Origin: Holothuria scabra
Taxonomy: Eukaryota; Echinodermata; Holothuroidea; Aspidochirotida; Holothuriidae
Assembly: GCA_037179385.1 (NCBI GenBank)
Contig: CM074190.1
Span: 6,834,284-6,898,283, forward strand
Reading direction: 5' to 3'
DNA: 64,000 bases
Shown: one piece after another, positions 48,236-61,800 of the stretch
How positions within the stretch are numbered: the stretch's first letter is position 1
Layout of the letters: every line of letters starts with the position of its first letter
The notes under the pieces: generated by a model
What the model saw: the letters and a program-made list of their open reading frames with translations, nothing else
Database searches by the model: none
Told to the model about the DNA's origin: nothing
Made by a program: the position numbers and the translations under genes

Positions 48236-50478
48236 TCCTGTGTAAATGTATGTTGTTGTTGGGGAGACGTATGCATTAATACGAGAAATACGCGACAAAT
48301 TCAGTATTTCCCTCCCTAACTTGGTTACAGCACTGCCTGTGTGGTCTTTATTACTGAAGTATACGAAACACAAACACAACTTTATTCACTATTGCTGAGC
48401 CAAGATCTGTCGGGAAATCCAGGAGGACAGTGTATCCTTCCCCTCCAAGTTTTCTTGTAGCGGGTACATGACGAAATTTTCCCATCACAGTTGGTTGTCT
48501 TCAACACTTTTCAGATTCCTAAAGACAAAACTTGAAAATTACCAATTTTGATAATTATGTCTGAAAACTGTGCAGTGGTGTATGCTGTATTGTTGTTTTT
48601 TAGTGCCTCTGAAACCCCTTATCACATTTCCGAACTTTATGATTCGACTCTCTTTCCAGTTCATTCATGCGGCTCAATCGACATAAAATACTATGAACAA
48701 TATTATTGAATGAAAAGCTTTCACTTGTTTTTACTCATAAATAGAGATGAGACTCTTGCAAGATTATCAATCAGATAAATTGCCCTAATAACCGAAGTAA
48801 AGAGTGATCTATCATTGGCAATAACTTAATGTAGAATAAATAATTGAAAAAACCCATATAGCCAAGAATCATCATATGTGGCTGTAATAAAAACATCAAT
48901 GTAAACTTGTAATCCTAGATAAAACAGATATCGTCTATGAATTTAACAAACGTACTCCAGACGGAGCAAAAGGTAAAGTGCACAATGTAAGGCTGAACAA
49001 AGGAACCAATTGGGGAAATTATGACCGTGATAACGCGACCCTTCTCTGTTCGAACCACCCAATCCCCCCATTTTGCTGCAAGCGTTGCGAGTGTTTGTAT
49101 TCATGCTTGCGGAGCTTCTAAAGTGCCATACTTCATGAATTGATGGTCAGATGTATCTGGTCAAGCTGTCCAATGTTGCTTAGGAAGTCGACATGGCGTT
49201 GTGATTTATTACACGATGTCAACACCCTTAGCTTAGAAAATGTACTTGGTGAGAGACTTTATTTTACCATGTCGTCACGGTCGACAGCCTTAACTTACCG
49301 AGTCGACACGGGGAGATAATTTATCTAAACGTGTCTACTTTCTTCGCTCAGGAAGTCAACATGACGAGATGGTTTACTTTGGCAGTGACCACACGTGCCA
49401 GCTTATTGCGGTAGTTTTCACTTTGAGACAAATTCTCATTACAACACTGTTGGCTGCATGCTTGACAACATGCCTGAACCTGATTCATTACCCGAGATTT
49501 TTCGTCAAGCTCCGTAGTGTGGCATTAAGCTTTCTATATTTCATTAACTAAGTTAATAACGTTTTTCATATGATATCAGGCCGTAGTCTTCGGTGGAATT
49601 TTTAGGGGTTTAGAGCTGGTTCAGAATTGGTGAAGTGAGGGAGTGGCTGAACTTGAAATCTGGAGGGATTGGTTACCAGGAGGAATGGATCCTAAAAGTT
49701 GAGTAAATTTTTGGAGATTTCAAATACAGCTGTTTCATTTTCAAACCTCCATTCCACCATTGTTGAATGCTACAATATAATAGTCTCCTTATGACCCATA
49801 AATGGGAAATACAGTTTTATTGCTCTGCAAAGCTGAAAACTGTCTGGAAAGTACTCCCTTAAATTTATTTTCTCCTTTTTGTCAATAATATTTAATACTA
49901 AGTAACTCTGACGGCCAAGCAGTCCTCCTTGAAGTGTTTCAAATGTAGCCTTTCTTAACGGAAACTGACCGAAGAACCGGGCTCCTTCTGTAGTAGCGGG
50001 AAATTGTATATCTTGCATGATATTAGTCGTACAAATTTTGTGTAGTGTCCATTATAACCCGATGGGTGTCTATGTACACCAATTGAGGGTTAACTAAGGA
50101 TGCATACATAACGTCTGGTAAATTTACTGCAGTATTTCAAGTGAAAATGTTAAAGAAAAAAAGCTTGTTTATTCTTATTCGTGCTTATTTAAAGGCAAGG
50201 AACGGTTTTGCAAATAATGCTTAGGGTTTTATGCAAATCCCTACCCATTTTTTGTCAAAAGTTGCCGCCCACTAAGACACCGAAGTCTTTGCCGTGTTTT
50301 AACAAATATTTGATAATATTGAGCTTATCTTGAACTTTGGATTCTTTCCAAAAAATGTGGGCTGTTTAGGCAGGGTTTTTTACACTCCCAAGTTGTTGAT
50401 TGTTAAAGAATCTAACCTTCCCATAAGCAAAATCTGAGAAGCTCAAGGCTACTGAAGGTCAGAAGGGTTACACAGTCA
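48236..50478. other. Intergenic stretch after CHST15-like gene
   Basis: Only the degenerate minisatellite at 49180-49380 stands out. No gene supported between the poly(A) site and the LINE at 50479. Confidence 0.55.
49180..49380 (+). repeat. Degenerate minisatellite, ~50-bp unit
   Basis: Four diverged units alternate AAGTCGACATGGCG-like words and TTTATTACACGATGTC-like words (for example GAGTCGACACGGGGAG). Each unit is partly self-complementary, as in the foldback arrays. Confidence 0.55.
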
Positions 50479-52098
50479 TCTCGTTTCGTTTATTTGCTTT
50501 TCTACATCATCAAAATGTATGGATACACAAAAGTAATGAATACAGTACATAACACTGAAGTAGATGGAAGTAAAACTAAAAAAACCCGAGGGGCTTGTCG
50601 AGAGTTCTACTCCCCAAAACAACAAATGCAAGTTACCTAGAGTAGCTGTGTAGCAAACACAAATAAGCATAAAGAAAAAGAAAAAAAGGACAGAAAATTC
50701 AATAAACTAAAGGGAAAGGTAATGACTAAGAATACAACACCAGAACTAACCCTTACAAAACCCCTCTTACCAACCCTCCCCCCTCCTCCAGCCCCTCTCC
50801 CACCCATGAAAGCCCTAGGCTCCCCACAAACAAAATGCGCATAGTGACAAAAACATGTAATGCATAGACTTGAACAGTATGAAAAGTCAAACATGAAGTT
50901 TTAACCTTATAAAAAATGGTGATGAAGACTACTGAAGAATTAGTAAAAAGCTATGTAGTACTGGGTGAAACCTCTTCGAAAAGAATTTATACTTGGCCTG
51001 TTAATTAATGAATTAGGTAAGGAGTTCCACAGTTTTATAGCTTTGTAGCTTAGGGTCAACTGTGAGGGTGAGGTACGGGTAACAATAGTATGCAGGAGAA
51101 GAGATTGACGAGTACAATAGGTGTGGACTGAAGAATTTTTGGTGAAGAATTGTGAAAATGATTTCGGTAAAAGGCTGTGCATGAAACGATAGGTGAAAGA
51201 AGCAATGTTGAGGTTGGTCATATCGAACAGTTTCAACACATTAAGGGACTTATACAACTCGCTGGTGTGGTCACGGGGTCCGGACAAAGAAAAATAACGA
51301 ACAACTCTCTTTTGCAAAAGAACCACTTTGAGAAGGTAGGAGGTTTGGTACATGACCAAACTGTAGAACAATATATTAGATGAGAATACAGGTAACACAT
51401 GAGAGTAAGGTAAATTGTACGGAGAATACCCCTTGGCAACAAATGTCTTAATCTACCAATTACTCGGATTCCTCTGGCAATTTTTGAAGAAATATGATTG
51501 ATGTGCTTCTGCCAGGTAAGCTTGCAATCAATAATGACACCGAGAAATTTTACACTTTTGGATGGATCAAGCTTTTGCCCATTTGTGGAGATATTTGAGA
51601 GAAATTTGTCTTACTGATATTAAGAGACAGCTTATTTGCCATGAACTACCCAGAGAATAGGCTAAGTTCATTAACAACATTGCTTTCAACTTGATGAGGG
51701 TCATTCCCAGTGAAGAAAATGTTTGTACCATCAGCAAAGAGTACAACTTCTGCTTTCTTAGAAATCAAAGTAATATCATTCATATAAATAATAAAGAGCA
51801 AGGGCCCAAGAATTGAGCCCTGCGGTACACCACATCTTACAGTTTGAAATTTTGATTTTACATTGTTAAATGATGTAAATTGTAACCTTTTAGAGAGATA
51901 GCTTTTAAATAAGTTGAGGCAAATACCTCTAATACCATAGCGCTCAAGTTTCTGTAAGAGAATGCCGTGGTCAATTGTGTCAAATGCCTTTGAAAGATCA
52001 AGAAACACCCCAATACATGTATTATTATTGTCAATAGCACTGCGTAATTTTTCAACAGCTTCAATAAGAGCAAATTCATCTGATTGTAAAATCATACA
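50479..52098 (-). mobile_element. 5'-truncated non-LTR retrotransposon, dead copy
   Basis: Reads on the - strand from 52095: a 149-aa reverse transcriptase piece with GVFLDLSKAFDTIDHGIL, LFKSYLSKR, CGVPQGSILGPLLFIIY and FADGTNIF. The second catalytic Asp of the usual F/YADD box is Gly. After frameshifts the C-terminal region follows (50940-51398: RVVRYFSLSG, LNIASFTYRFMHSLLP, KLWNSLP). The 3' tail ends near 50479 with AAATAAACGAAACGAG, a short repeat tail usual for such LINEs. Confidence 0.88.
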
Positions 52099-53078
52099 AA
52101 TTGAGACCCACCGATTTCAAGATTAAAAATGTCATCTTGACTCAAGATCGTTTGGGTTACGGTACATATTATCGTACGGATGAAAGCTATCGGACGGTAA
52201 TTTGACTTTTCCGAAGTTTTTTCTTGTCTTTTTTATGAAATATTTGAAATCTGTCGCTGAATGTGGAGAAATATTGGAATTTTAATGACAGGAGCTTAAA
52301 GGTTAATCGATTTCTTTGTGACAAACAGTGGATAATTTGCGGTCTCGATTGAACAGACTGTACTTCCTTTGAGCAGATCCAATGGTATCGTGGGGACGAC
52401 CGACTTTTGTTGAGGCTATATGCTCTCTAAATGAAATTGGAAAAATAACTTTCCTTTCTCAAAATCCCAAATTCTGAACCTTGTATAGAAGGAAAGTTTA
52501 AAAGTGGATTTATAAGAAAAAGTGGTTTGTTGAAGTGTTTTTACTCAATTAAACAAATAAAATAAAATAAATAAATAATAAAAAACGTCGGGAAACTGAA
52601 GCTAAATTCGGCTATATTCTTATCGTACGGAACAGGACTCTTCAATGAAATGGGATTTTTCCGGGGGAGGGGGGGGGGGGATATTCGCAACAGGTCCATG
52701 GTCCCCTACACCTCCCCTGTTTTGGCCTCTTCCATGCTGGAGTGATGACTTTTTTTTGACTGCGTATAAACAGCAGGAACATCCTTTCCGAATAATTTGC
52801 TTCAGTTGTTTTCTTAATCTGTTCGTCTTTGTTCGTCTTATTGTTCTATATGTTGTGGAGTTTCACCGTACCACCAAAAAGGATAACCTTTCTTTCTTTT
52901 TGATAAATTTTTACGGAGGGTTAAAATATCTAAAGAAAAGCCATGTTTTTTTCAAATAAGGATATTAAGCGACAATGATGTGATCATTCAACTGTGTTGA
53001 GCATCTTTTTCGCCACAGTAAAATTCCATTGACATGAACCAACATCCTATCCCACAATCCTTTGCAAATGCTTTTTAG
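52099..53078. other. No supported gene
   Basis: Contains a G run (52665-52680) and AT-rich sequence. A 104-codon frame (52645-52959) spans the G run and has no motif. Confidence 0.5.
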
Positions 53079-53800
53079 ACAGTGGCGTACACATGATTTC
53101 TCTGAAGGGAGGCATGCAGCATGCGGGTGATCGCCGGCTTGGGGGAGAGGTCCAAGGGGAGGGGGTGTTCCCCTTGAAAATTTTTGGCGTTTTCAAGGAG
53201 CCTAGTTGCAAAATGGTGCAAATTTTTTGACTTTGACAGGGACAGTGTTAAATATTGAGTTGTAGTGGTTCATGAGGATAAAACTGAAACTTTTGTGTCT
53301 TTACATGCAATCTTATGCCATTCACCCTAACTTTTGAAGTAAAACTTGTCTTTAATGTTGCATACTTTTAGGAGTCAAAATAAAAGAGCATCGATCGGTG
53401 TCGATCTGCGAACGGTAGCATTTTAATTTGCGGGTTCTGGGGGTCATAAAGATCTGCCATAAAGATTGTCTAGGAGGAGCTCCACAATTGGTCGGCGCGG
53501 AGCGTAGAGAACATTTCGAAATTCCGTTTGCAATAAAGTGCTCGCTTTAAAATATGTTCGCAAAGTGCAGCGTGATCAAAGAGTTATTAAGAGCTAATTT
53601 GACCCCCGCAATGTAATTTTGTCCGAAAGACTAAGTAGAGCGCCACTATTAGTTGGTGCGGAGAGTAAAGAAACTGTTGAGAAATCGACGAACCCTCAGA
53701 TGGCCGAAAATTGCGTCTTCATGGTTGTTTAGAGGATCTTTACATGCAGTCTTTAAGTTTCGCTTTTTTTTAATAAATCAGGAACATGCTAAGGGATCAG
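53079..53800 (+). mobile_element. Repeat family G (CAGTGGCGTAC start), copy 1
   Basis: Starts CAGTGGCGTACACATG. The first ~230 bp match, in reverse, 63720-63949 (GGTTCATGAGGATAAAACTG, CCTAGTTGCAAAATGGTGCA). Further in are internal repeats with GGTCGGCGCGGAGCGTAGAG and TTGCAATAAAGTGCTCG words. Right end not defined. Confidence 0.55.
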
Positions 53801-54479
53801 AAAATTACCACGTAAAATGTATTACCACTATTTTATTAAAAAGTCTTGATTCTTTTCGGGGTAACTATACAACGGAATTGAAAATATGCTAATGCTTCTC
53901 TACTGTGACTGTGACAAAAAGGATTCGCTGAATTGATGAAATTGTCTGTGACTGCTCGAAATAACGTCTGTTAATGATCTTAACCTTAACATTCCGCACC
54001 GCACCTGAACACCCGCCGCTACCTGTCCCCGTCTGGTACGTCTATACCGACGGATTCAAAGGAAGGAGTCTAAGGGATGGTCCCTCCCTTTGAAAATTCG
54101 TAAAAATGTAGGTGTCCTCAGAGGCAGTCGATGTCACCAGGGAGATACAGAGGCTACCGTTATAAGTAAAATTTGAAATTTGACAAAATTTGCCTGTTAT
54201 TAGGAATTAAAAAAAATGGCATCACTGAGGGGTCTAGGGGTGTATGGGAAGACACCAGATGCTAAGAACACTCAGGATGGTTTAGACCAGTAGCGAAAAT
54301 ATCTGCAATTCTGAACACTCATATTCAGTGAAATCGAGGGAACCAAGATGCGTTGTACAATCATCCATGATAAAGGTAAGGAAAAATTGAGATAAAAGCT
54401 GATGAACCACAGTTATGCCTGACTAAATCATACCATCCCCTAAGTGTTCCGATTCGTCAAACTAAATTCAAGCTATCAT

Positions 54480-56700
54480 CATAGTTATTATATCTTTCCT
54501 TGGTTGGGAAACTCCGCGAACTGACTGCTTATGTTGAAATTGCGGTTTTCGTCAAGCACGTGACGTTGATAGTGCACGAGAGCCTTGTTGTTGGACTCTC
54601 CATACGTACTGTATATATGCAGACAAGGTAAACTGATTTCTTCGAGAGTCTCTTGAGAAACAATTATCAGACTGTAACGACTTCAATTAGGACGTACATT
54701 ATTGCGAAAGGTGTGATTAAGAATTATGTCTTAAGAACGGCGGTAAAGCGAGAATAACTGTAGCAAACTTATACTCCTCTCCAACCATCCGGAAAGCCAT
54801 TTCGTGGTCACTTCGAGGTGTCCGTGAGAGCAAAAGTTCAAAAATCGAAGTAACCAAGAAATGGTACCGGATCTCACGGGTTGCCACGATTTAACCACGA
54901 TTTGACCACGTGTCGATTCCCTCCGTGGGCCAATCCTCACAGATGCTCCACGGATCACCCCCAAAATTTTTGGACATGATGAAAAACTGAAACGTGTGTT
55001 CGGAAATTTATGGCCTTTTTCAATACATCTTTGTCGAAGTACTCTCGAAGTTTTCTCGAGGTTGGGTCGAAGTAACATCGGATTTCACGGGATAGCCCCG
55101 CCCGGATTGATTGCTGGCCGGTCTTACAACCGTTTTCATTACGAGCTAGTCGATGGCACTACTGGGTTATCTCGTGGCAACTACATCAATGTGTCGTTCT
55201 CACTCCGGGAGAAAGCTGCCACGGACTGCCCAAGTTCGACTTCAGTACGTCTGTTACGTTTGCATTTCGTGTCTCCTCCGCAACAACTACGATTTCATTA
55301 CGTGCTCACCGTTTTTCATCACGTGGAAAACGTTCTCACTTCGATGAAAACTTTTTCTTTACGTTTTAGTCTCGTCGCCACATGACGTGATCCCCGTCGT
55401 CGCCGTTCCCGGTAAGTACTCTTCTCGTTATTATCTCGTTTTTGGGACCCTCAGATCCATCCGTCGTGTCCGTTGTTGCTATAAAAGCACACATTTTTCC
55501 GAAGTGTATCATTATGATTATTGCTGCTGAGCATTGGCGTACGAACCAGCGTGGGATAAAAATAGTCAGAAAGTCAGAAACCGAAGGAGGCCACACATCC
55601 GTGAGCCGCGTTTCTGTTCCCGGTCTACGGATGTCAGAATGAGCTTCCGCGGCCTACGAAGTGTCCAGGAGTTGGCTATGAACTGCTTACGGACTACACG
55701 TAGTTCTTTCGAGCTGACGCCGTAGTTATCACTGACACCACGTAGTAGTCTCGGGATGGTGTCGCAGTCATTACGGGATTAGATCGGGAAGGCCACGAGA
55801 TGGCGCCGGTGTACAGTTTGTAACTTCCGGGAAACTGACATGTGCACGGGTTTGCCCCGCTTTTTTCCCGCCTGGCCACGGATTACGCACGAAGTAAAAA
55901 CGAGTGACCACGAAATTAAAACGTGGTGACATAAGAACGGACAAAAAAACGTAGACTATGATGCTGCAAAAATTCATTTCCGAAGTGACCTCGTACTGGT
56001 TTCGGATTGGTGTGAGAGGGGTATAAAATAGCGGGACAATCGAAGGCTGGACTAGCAACAGTAACTTGGTAAGCCCACTCAACAATTCCTCGAAATTGCA
56101 AAGCATGGTAGCAGTCGGTCTGTATGACGTTAGACTAGTTGGATTAAGCCATTTTAACAATCGAGTGTAACGGTTCATCAGACGAGTGTATTACGCAATA
56201 TTTATCAGTAACTATGGTCGTAAATTTTTTTAGGAAGCCCACCTAGCGTTATGAAGTAAGTCTACTACACCCTTAAATCTGTAGGGCCTATTGAAGGTCC
56301 CCAGTGAAGGTCTCTAAACGCCAGGCCTCGGAACTAGTATTTTATGCTTAAAAAGAAAAGAGAAACCCGAGAATGTATGATATCTTCATTTATTCAAAAA
56401 TCTTAAAAACTTACTGTTTAGGAGGCCTCTTGCAGTTCCCTTTTAGCCCTTGGGTCAGGGTCAACTTTAATTTCACTTCCCAGCAGAAGCAGTACATCAC
56501 TCAATGGAGCCATGTCGCTACCGATCGATCGTGTGCACCTTCAAAGTCACGTGATGAACTTTTTTGAAGAGCTGAACATGCCGTTACGGACAGTTATGGA
56601 CGCACCTTAAAAAACTATGAACGTACGTGCAACTTTTACATCTTTGCATACACAGTGTACGTAAGGAGTTTCCCAACCAGGGAAAGGTAAAGTAACTATG
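54480..56700. mobile_element. TIR element, long form, 2.2 kb
   Basis: Left end CATAGTTATTATATCTTTCC, right end GGAAAGGTAAAGTAACTATG. Outer segments 54499-54740 and about 56025-56690 match the 44093-45044 copy nearly throughout. The inner 54770-56025 is a separate TIR-bounded block. Flanking duplication is unclear. Confidence 0.75.
54770..56025. mobile_element. Nested element with ~50-bp TIRs
   Basis: Left end TATACTCCTCTCCAACCATC, right end GATTGGTGTGAGAGGGGTATA-like. Inverted similarity extends about 50 bp (to GGTCACTTCG on both arms). The interior is CACG-rich and compositionally unlike its surroundings; frames such as 54731-55078 show no transposase motif. Absent from the 44093-45044 copy. 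Confidence 0.65.
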
Positions 56701-59436
56701 CTATAACCTATGTCATATTTAAACCCTATCATTGAAGGTTGCATAAATTAAAGTCAAATTGTCTCCTGAGATATTGTTCATTGCAATAGAACATATGCAG
56801 TGAAGTGCTTAACTAAGTTGCCTTGAGAAAGCATTTTCAAATTCAGCGAATTATTTTGATCTGTCGAGTTGCGCTACTTCCAAACAAGAAACCAGTTAAT
56901 CTGTAAAGTTAATTAGCATTAATTAAGGGTAACAAGACTGTTGACAATTATGCAAGTTGGTTTACTGAGATTAGAAAATCTTTCGTAATATGTTACGATG
57001 TAACGGTGTACCGATAATGTGACATCTTAAACTCTTTCCCATGATAGGCCTACCAAACTGTGTTAGTTTCATCGACAGTATATTCATGAAAAACACAACT
57101 TTAAACCAAATCGCTTAAACAGTTATACTGACAAAATTGAGAGATAATAAGGAAAACTTATAATACCAAGTTATATTGCAAAACCCTTTTCACCTCAAGG
57201 GTAAACAAAATAAGAAAAATAAAGTTCTTTTGAAATGTAACTCCGTGCTTATCCGCAGTTTTGCTAAACAAATCTAGTGACCTCATTATACATCATACAA
57301 ATAAAGAGTTTTGTAATTTTGTATTTCTGAGATAAAATGTTTATCTCATGTTTTGACAAGTAACACGGATATCCTCTCCCTTTCGGTTCGGCTGATGGGG
57401 TCTTCTACACTTCAAACTATTTTGGGTTTTGAAAAGTATCTAAATTTCAATGGTTGCAATTGCATTAACCAGTAGTCAAATCAAATAAAAAAATGTTAAA
57501 TGCATGCATACTTTAAACGACACTAGACACTAAGATTGGGTCAGTGGTGTACAAGATTCTGACTTCGAGTCCTTCTAGTAAAAAATTGATAAAACCCATA
57601 GAAACTTTTCTATTACATGATTACGCTAAAATGGTGATCTAAGATTTTTCGTTTATCTGGCTGGTTATCTTAAAATTGCAACACACGTCATCCTGTCCCA
57701 AAGAAAGACAACCTAAGCGAAGCGCCACATTTACATGGCGGGGAGAGTACAAAAAAGTTGGGAAATTACGACCTCCAAGATAACCGAAAAAAGTAGTTTT
57801 AGGCTTGTTCGCAGAATCTGAGCAGCCTTTAATTAGAATTTCATTTGCAATAAACTGTCGTTCTGCACTAATTAAAATGAAGAATTTGTTAAAGGATAAG
57901 GAAAGTAATGACATTTAGTAGTTTGTTGTTGGGTGTGGGTAGGGGATCGACGCACGGCGGATCCCTAGTGATTGCATTAAGCTGTGAGATTCCGCAGTTG
58001 TTCTACATAAAAAAAACCCAAATTACACTGCAAGGGTTACCCCCTCATTAAAAAAATATTATAGGCAATTTACTTTAGCTCGTCTTCAACAAGCTGAATT
58101 GAACAAATATTCCTATGATTGGTCCAGAGATTGAGGGAGTCTAAAATTACCAGCTACTATGCCCTTGTATACTTGGCAGTATAAATGTGGCATATGGCAA
58201 CACATTGAACAGGTAACGTAATGAACAAGCAAAAGATTTTCTCAACGTTCTAGTCGCGCACCGAATTTAAATTGGGGAAATCCTCACCGTGACCCCTTTA
58301 CATTTCACTGGCAATATGCAGTATATGTATAATATATATGTACATGATAGTACTTGATCTTAGTAGGCCATGGTGTTTGTCCATGTTTGGCTACACTGTG
58401 AAAATCAATTTGTCGTTAATAACATAGCACAATAATAATAACTTGATGTATGAACATTCAATTTCAACTTGTAAATTGCCCTTTAGTTAACTGAGGGGGT
58501 ACTGTAAAAGATCATGTAAATGGAACAATGGATAGCCGGTAGGCCTACGTTTCAAATAATGAAGAATTAATTACATAAAATCCATGGGACCAGCTGTCAT
58601 CTGTGAATTTTGTTTTGCGTTGCTGGAAAATATAAAATATATACTGCTTGTTTATAATGTTTCATTTAAGAAATATAGAATCTTTGCAAAAGGATGAACA
58701 CTTACTTTTTCATTTTGTTCATTATATTACAAAAAGTCATTTTCAATTCGTCCCTTTGAATTTGGTAAGGTGAACAGTCCCTGGGCGCTTATAAACATTA
58801 AAAAAGATGGGTATGATATATATTGAACATTCTCATCAAAATGCATTAATCACGAGTATCACAGGGACCAATGACCACCTGTTTCATCTTGTAGTAGCCT
58901 GAGAACATTTATTTGCTCCTCACGGAAGGGGCCGGGGATCGATTAAAGACTTTTAAAAACTGAAACCCATTGCAGTTGGGCGTGATGGCATCGGCCTAAG
59001 CAATATGGATGATGGAAAACATTTCAGTGCCACACGACTAAAAAAGGCAGTGGTCCCTGCTAGTAGACTTAACCTGAGGGTGATGAGTTGAGACGAAAAC
59101 CCCTAACTTAATTAGTACCACAGAGACATTACCAAGTTTAACAATAAACTGTTATGCTGACACCTTTTTAGGCATTTAATGACTTGTAGGCCTGGGAAGC
59201 ACAGGACTTTAGTCTCCATAGCTGAAAAGTCTTTCTGCCTTAGAGAGGATTTTTTTATGTTAATGGCTACATTAGAGATTGTGAACCTGCAAATGATGTC
59301 TTACCTTTCATCTAGAAATTTCTTTGATTTCATGTAGTTTAAAGACAAGTCGCTGTTAAAATATGAACAATACAAACGTTATCCTAATTCGAAAATATTT
59401 TTCAGTCCTTTATATTTAAAATAAGATACGGTTATG
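56701..59436. other. Intergenic stretch
   Basis: AT-rich; only the family G remnant at 57640-57885 recognised. Confidence 0.5.
57640..57885. repeat. Remnant of repeat family G
   Basis: TTTCATTTGCAATAAACTG, GCGAAGCGCCACA and GGCGGGGAGAGTA resemble 53500-53700. Diverged and truncated. Confidence 0.4.
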
Positions 59437-59444
59437 GTATAAAT

Positions 59445-61800
59445 CAGGGGTGGCGCCAGCGGGGGGCATCGGGGAAGGTCGGCGTAATAACTCAAAAGCC
59501 CTACAGTGAGTGAAGTTACCGGATGGACGATCTAGAACATATTTTTCGTTTTGTAATGCTGTTTTAATAAATATCGGAAACGATTTTAAACCTTCTTAGC
59601 TCTGTTAAACCTCATTCCATGTACCTTGTCCTATCTCCTGCTTCCGCCGGAGAGGGGCGGCAAATTTTTCAGGGAGGCCTAAACATAAAAAACCTAAACA
59701 GCTGAAGTTACTGGATGTATGATCCTGATTTTTTTCTTTATGAACTTTTTTTTTCATTTGTAACTTTTTTTTTCTTTTTTAATGCATGCCTGAATTGGTT
59801 AAAATCACTTCTTACTAGCTCTGTTATCCGGCATCCCATCTTCAATCCGTGTGCGCAAGGTTATGCCCCGGTCGGGGACGGGCAACCCACCCCTGCTGTT
59901 GAGAAAATCCAATTTCTTCAGGGAGCCTTCATCTACAGACTCACAATTAAAGATGTGGGCGTGATAAATTTTCTTGATTTTGCTTACTAGCAGACTAGAA
60001 GACTATATTCTGCAAAGAAACTCACATTCCGAATTCTCCACACAAAAACGGACTAGAGGCTGTACCCAATAGTCTGCCATCTGGTCTGCCCGGACAGCCG
60101 AACTCTCGCAAAGGGTCATACCGGCAAAGGTAATAAATATCGGCCATGTCGTTTTCATCTACACAAAATGATTAACATAAGTGTCAGAATGTCTCCCCAT
60201 AAGCCTGACTAAAAAAATTATTTGAAGGTACCTTGTAACGTTACATATTTTCAAATACGTTGGAAGTAAAACCATTTATAGTCTGAAGTTCGGGCATTGA
60301 CGTAGGAAATTTCATCTTCATCTTTTTAGTGGACCTTGCAGTTTAATTCAAGGAAGATTCTTAATCAGTCGAAAACGTTACAGTATGTTTTCAATTCCGT
60401 TGCATAGTCCCCTCCCCGAAAAGAGACTAGACCATTTTTTACATCTTATTGTAGCAGCACCTTTCATCTGGTACTTCTCTGATCATTTAGCAAGTTGGAT
60501 TTTTCATTTCAAAGGAAAACTAAAAATAACGGCTGCTTCATTTCTAGTAACAAGTCTGTGAAATGCTTTCCGGCTATCTGAGGGGTTAGATTTTTTGACA
60601 ATTTTCTGTACGCTAATTGTTGGTGGCGCTCCCCGTAGATAGTGTTTTGGTCGAACATATTACTTAACGGAACAAATCATGCTTGTAAATTAATCTTTGA
60701 TTTGGGGCAATATTATGATGTGAAAATTTTATTGCGAGAGAAAGCTCAAAAGCTAACTTCTTAAATTCCAGTTTCAAATACGGGAAATGCCATTTCCTGC
60801 TGTCTGGGGTTCTCAATTTTTCAAACATTTCTGTGCGTTCGACTTAGATAGTCTTTCGGGGCAGGGTTACATTTTTCGGACAAAAAACAGTTGAAATGTT
60901 CCCGTAGGCCTATGACAATAAAATAAAATGTGAAATTTCGAATGTATGCGAAGCCAAACTTTTTCCTCGGAAGAATTTTCCAATATGGTGTCTAAGAGGC
61001 TGAATCTACATGATGATATTCAGTTACCCCAACAAAACTACAGATCACCCCTTACTTGATTTTTCTCATACGAAGATAAAATTCTTCTATAAAACCCCCA
61101 AACTGTCATAAACTTACACTTTGTCTCCAATATAAGCTTCATATTGTTAAAAGTGGCAAAATTTGTCAATTTCAATGGATACTCCGTATAACAAATAAAT
61201 AAAGCCAGCTCTGTTAATCACCTGGCATACTACCTGATTTTGCTCTTGAAAGGCACATAACTTAAAAAGAAAAAACAAGTTTACATTATAATCTTACCAA
61301 AAAAATCTTTCATTAAATTCCAAAATTTCTCCAACATAATAAACACTTAATTGTCAAATCTTCATTCAAAAAAGGGAAAATTTTTCTTATAGTCTCGTCT
61401 TGAAGGCTCACTACGTAGGTCTCGTACAATTAATTGCGTAACCTCAAAAGAATTTCGGCTGTGGCTTATATATAACGTTTTTTATTTTTGCCACGTTTTT
61501 TATTTTGCCAATTGACACCCAAAATTTCCATGTAACTAATAAAATTCAAATTTGTTTCAAAAATTTTAATTTTACTTCAAAACAAACTCCAGATTTTAAA
61601 GTATTTGCCAAAAGGAAGGCCAAAAATTTCGGCGCCCTGCGCGCGCCATAAATTCTGCTAAGTCACGTCCCACCGGGACACAACATCACCTTTGTCGGGG
61701 CCTTGAAATTCTGCCCCCCCCCCCTGTCGGGAAGCTTGGCCTGTCATTATGGAGACAGGGGTGGAGCCAGGATTACGGGCAAATCCTGGCTCCACCCCTG
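59445..61800. mobile_element. hAT-like non-autonomous element, 2.36 kb
   Basis: Ends CAGGGGTGGCGCCAG and CTGGCTCCACCCCTG, flanked by GTATAAAT (59437-59444) and GTATAAAG (61801-61808), a 7 of 8 match. The interior carries diverged copies of a repeat with 'GGTGGCGCTCC...TTAGATAGTCTTT' words (about 60570-60900). No transposase seen; the longest frame (59715-59990) has no family motif. Confidence 0.68.
61756..61800. repeat. Perfect hairpin of hAT-like terminal sequence
   Basis: 19-bp arms CAGGGGTGGAGCCAGGATT (61756-61774) and its exact complement (61782-61800), separated by 7 bases. It looks like a second, almost empty copy of the terminal repeat at the right end of the 59445-61800 element. Confidence 0.85.

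Noticed and set aside
54731..55078. 115-codon - strand frame as a transposase
   Set aside because: No DDE/RNase H-like motif visible; it crosses the TIR of the nested 54770 element.
60050..60140. Possible exon with Gly/Pro-rich reading (SGLPGQPNSRKGS) and a GTAATA donor
   Set aside because: One short frame without an acceptor, phase partner or family match, and it lies inside the 59445-61800 element.
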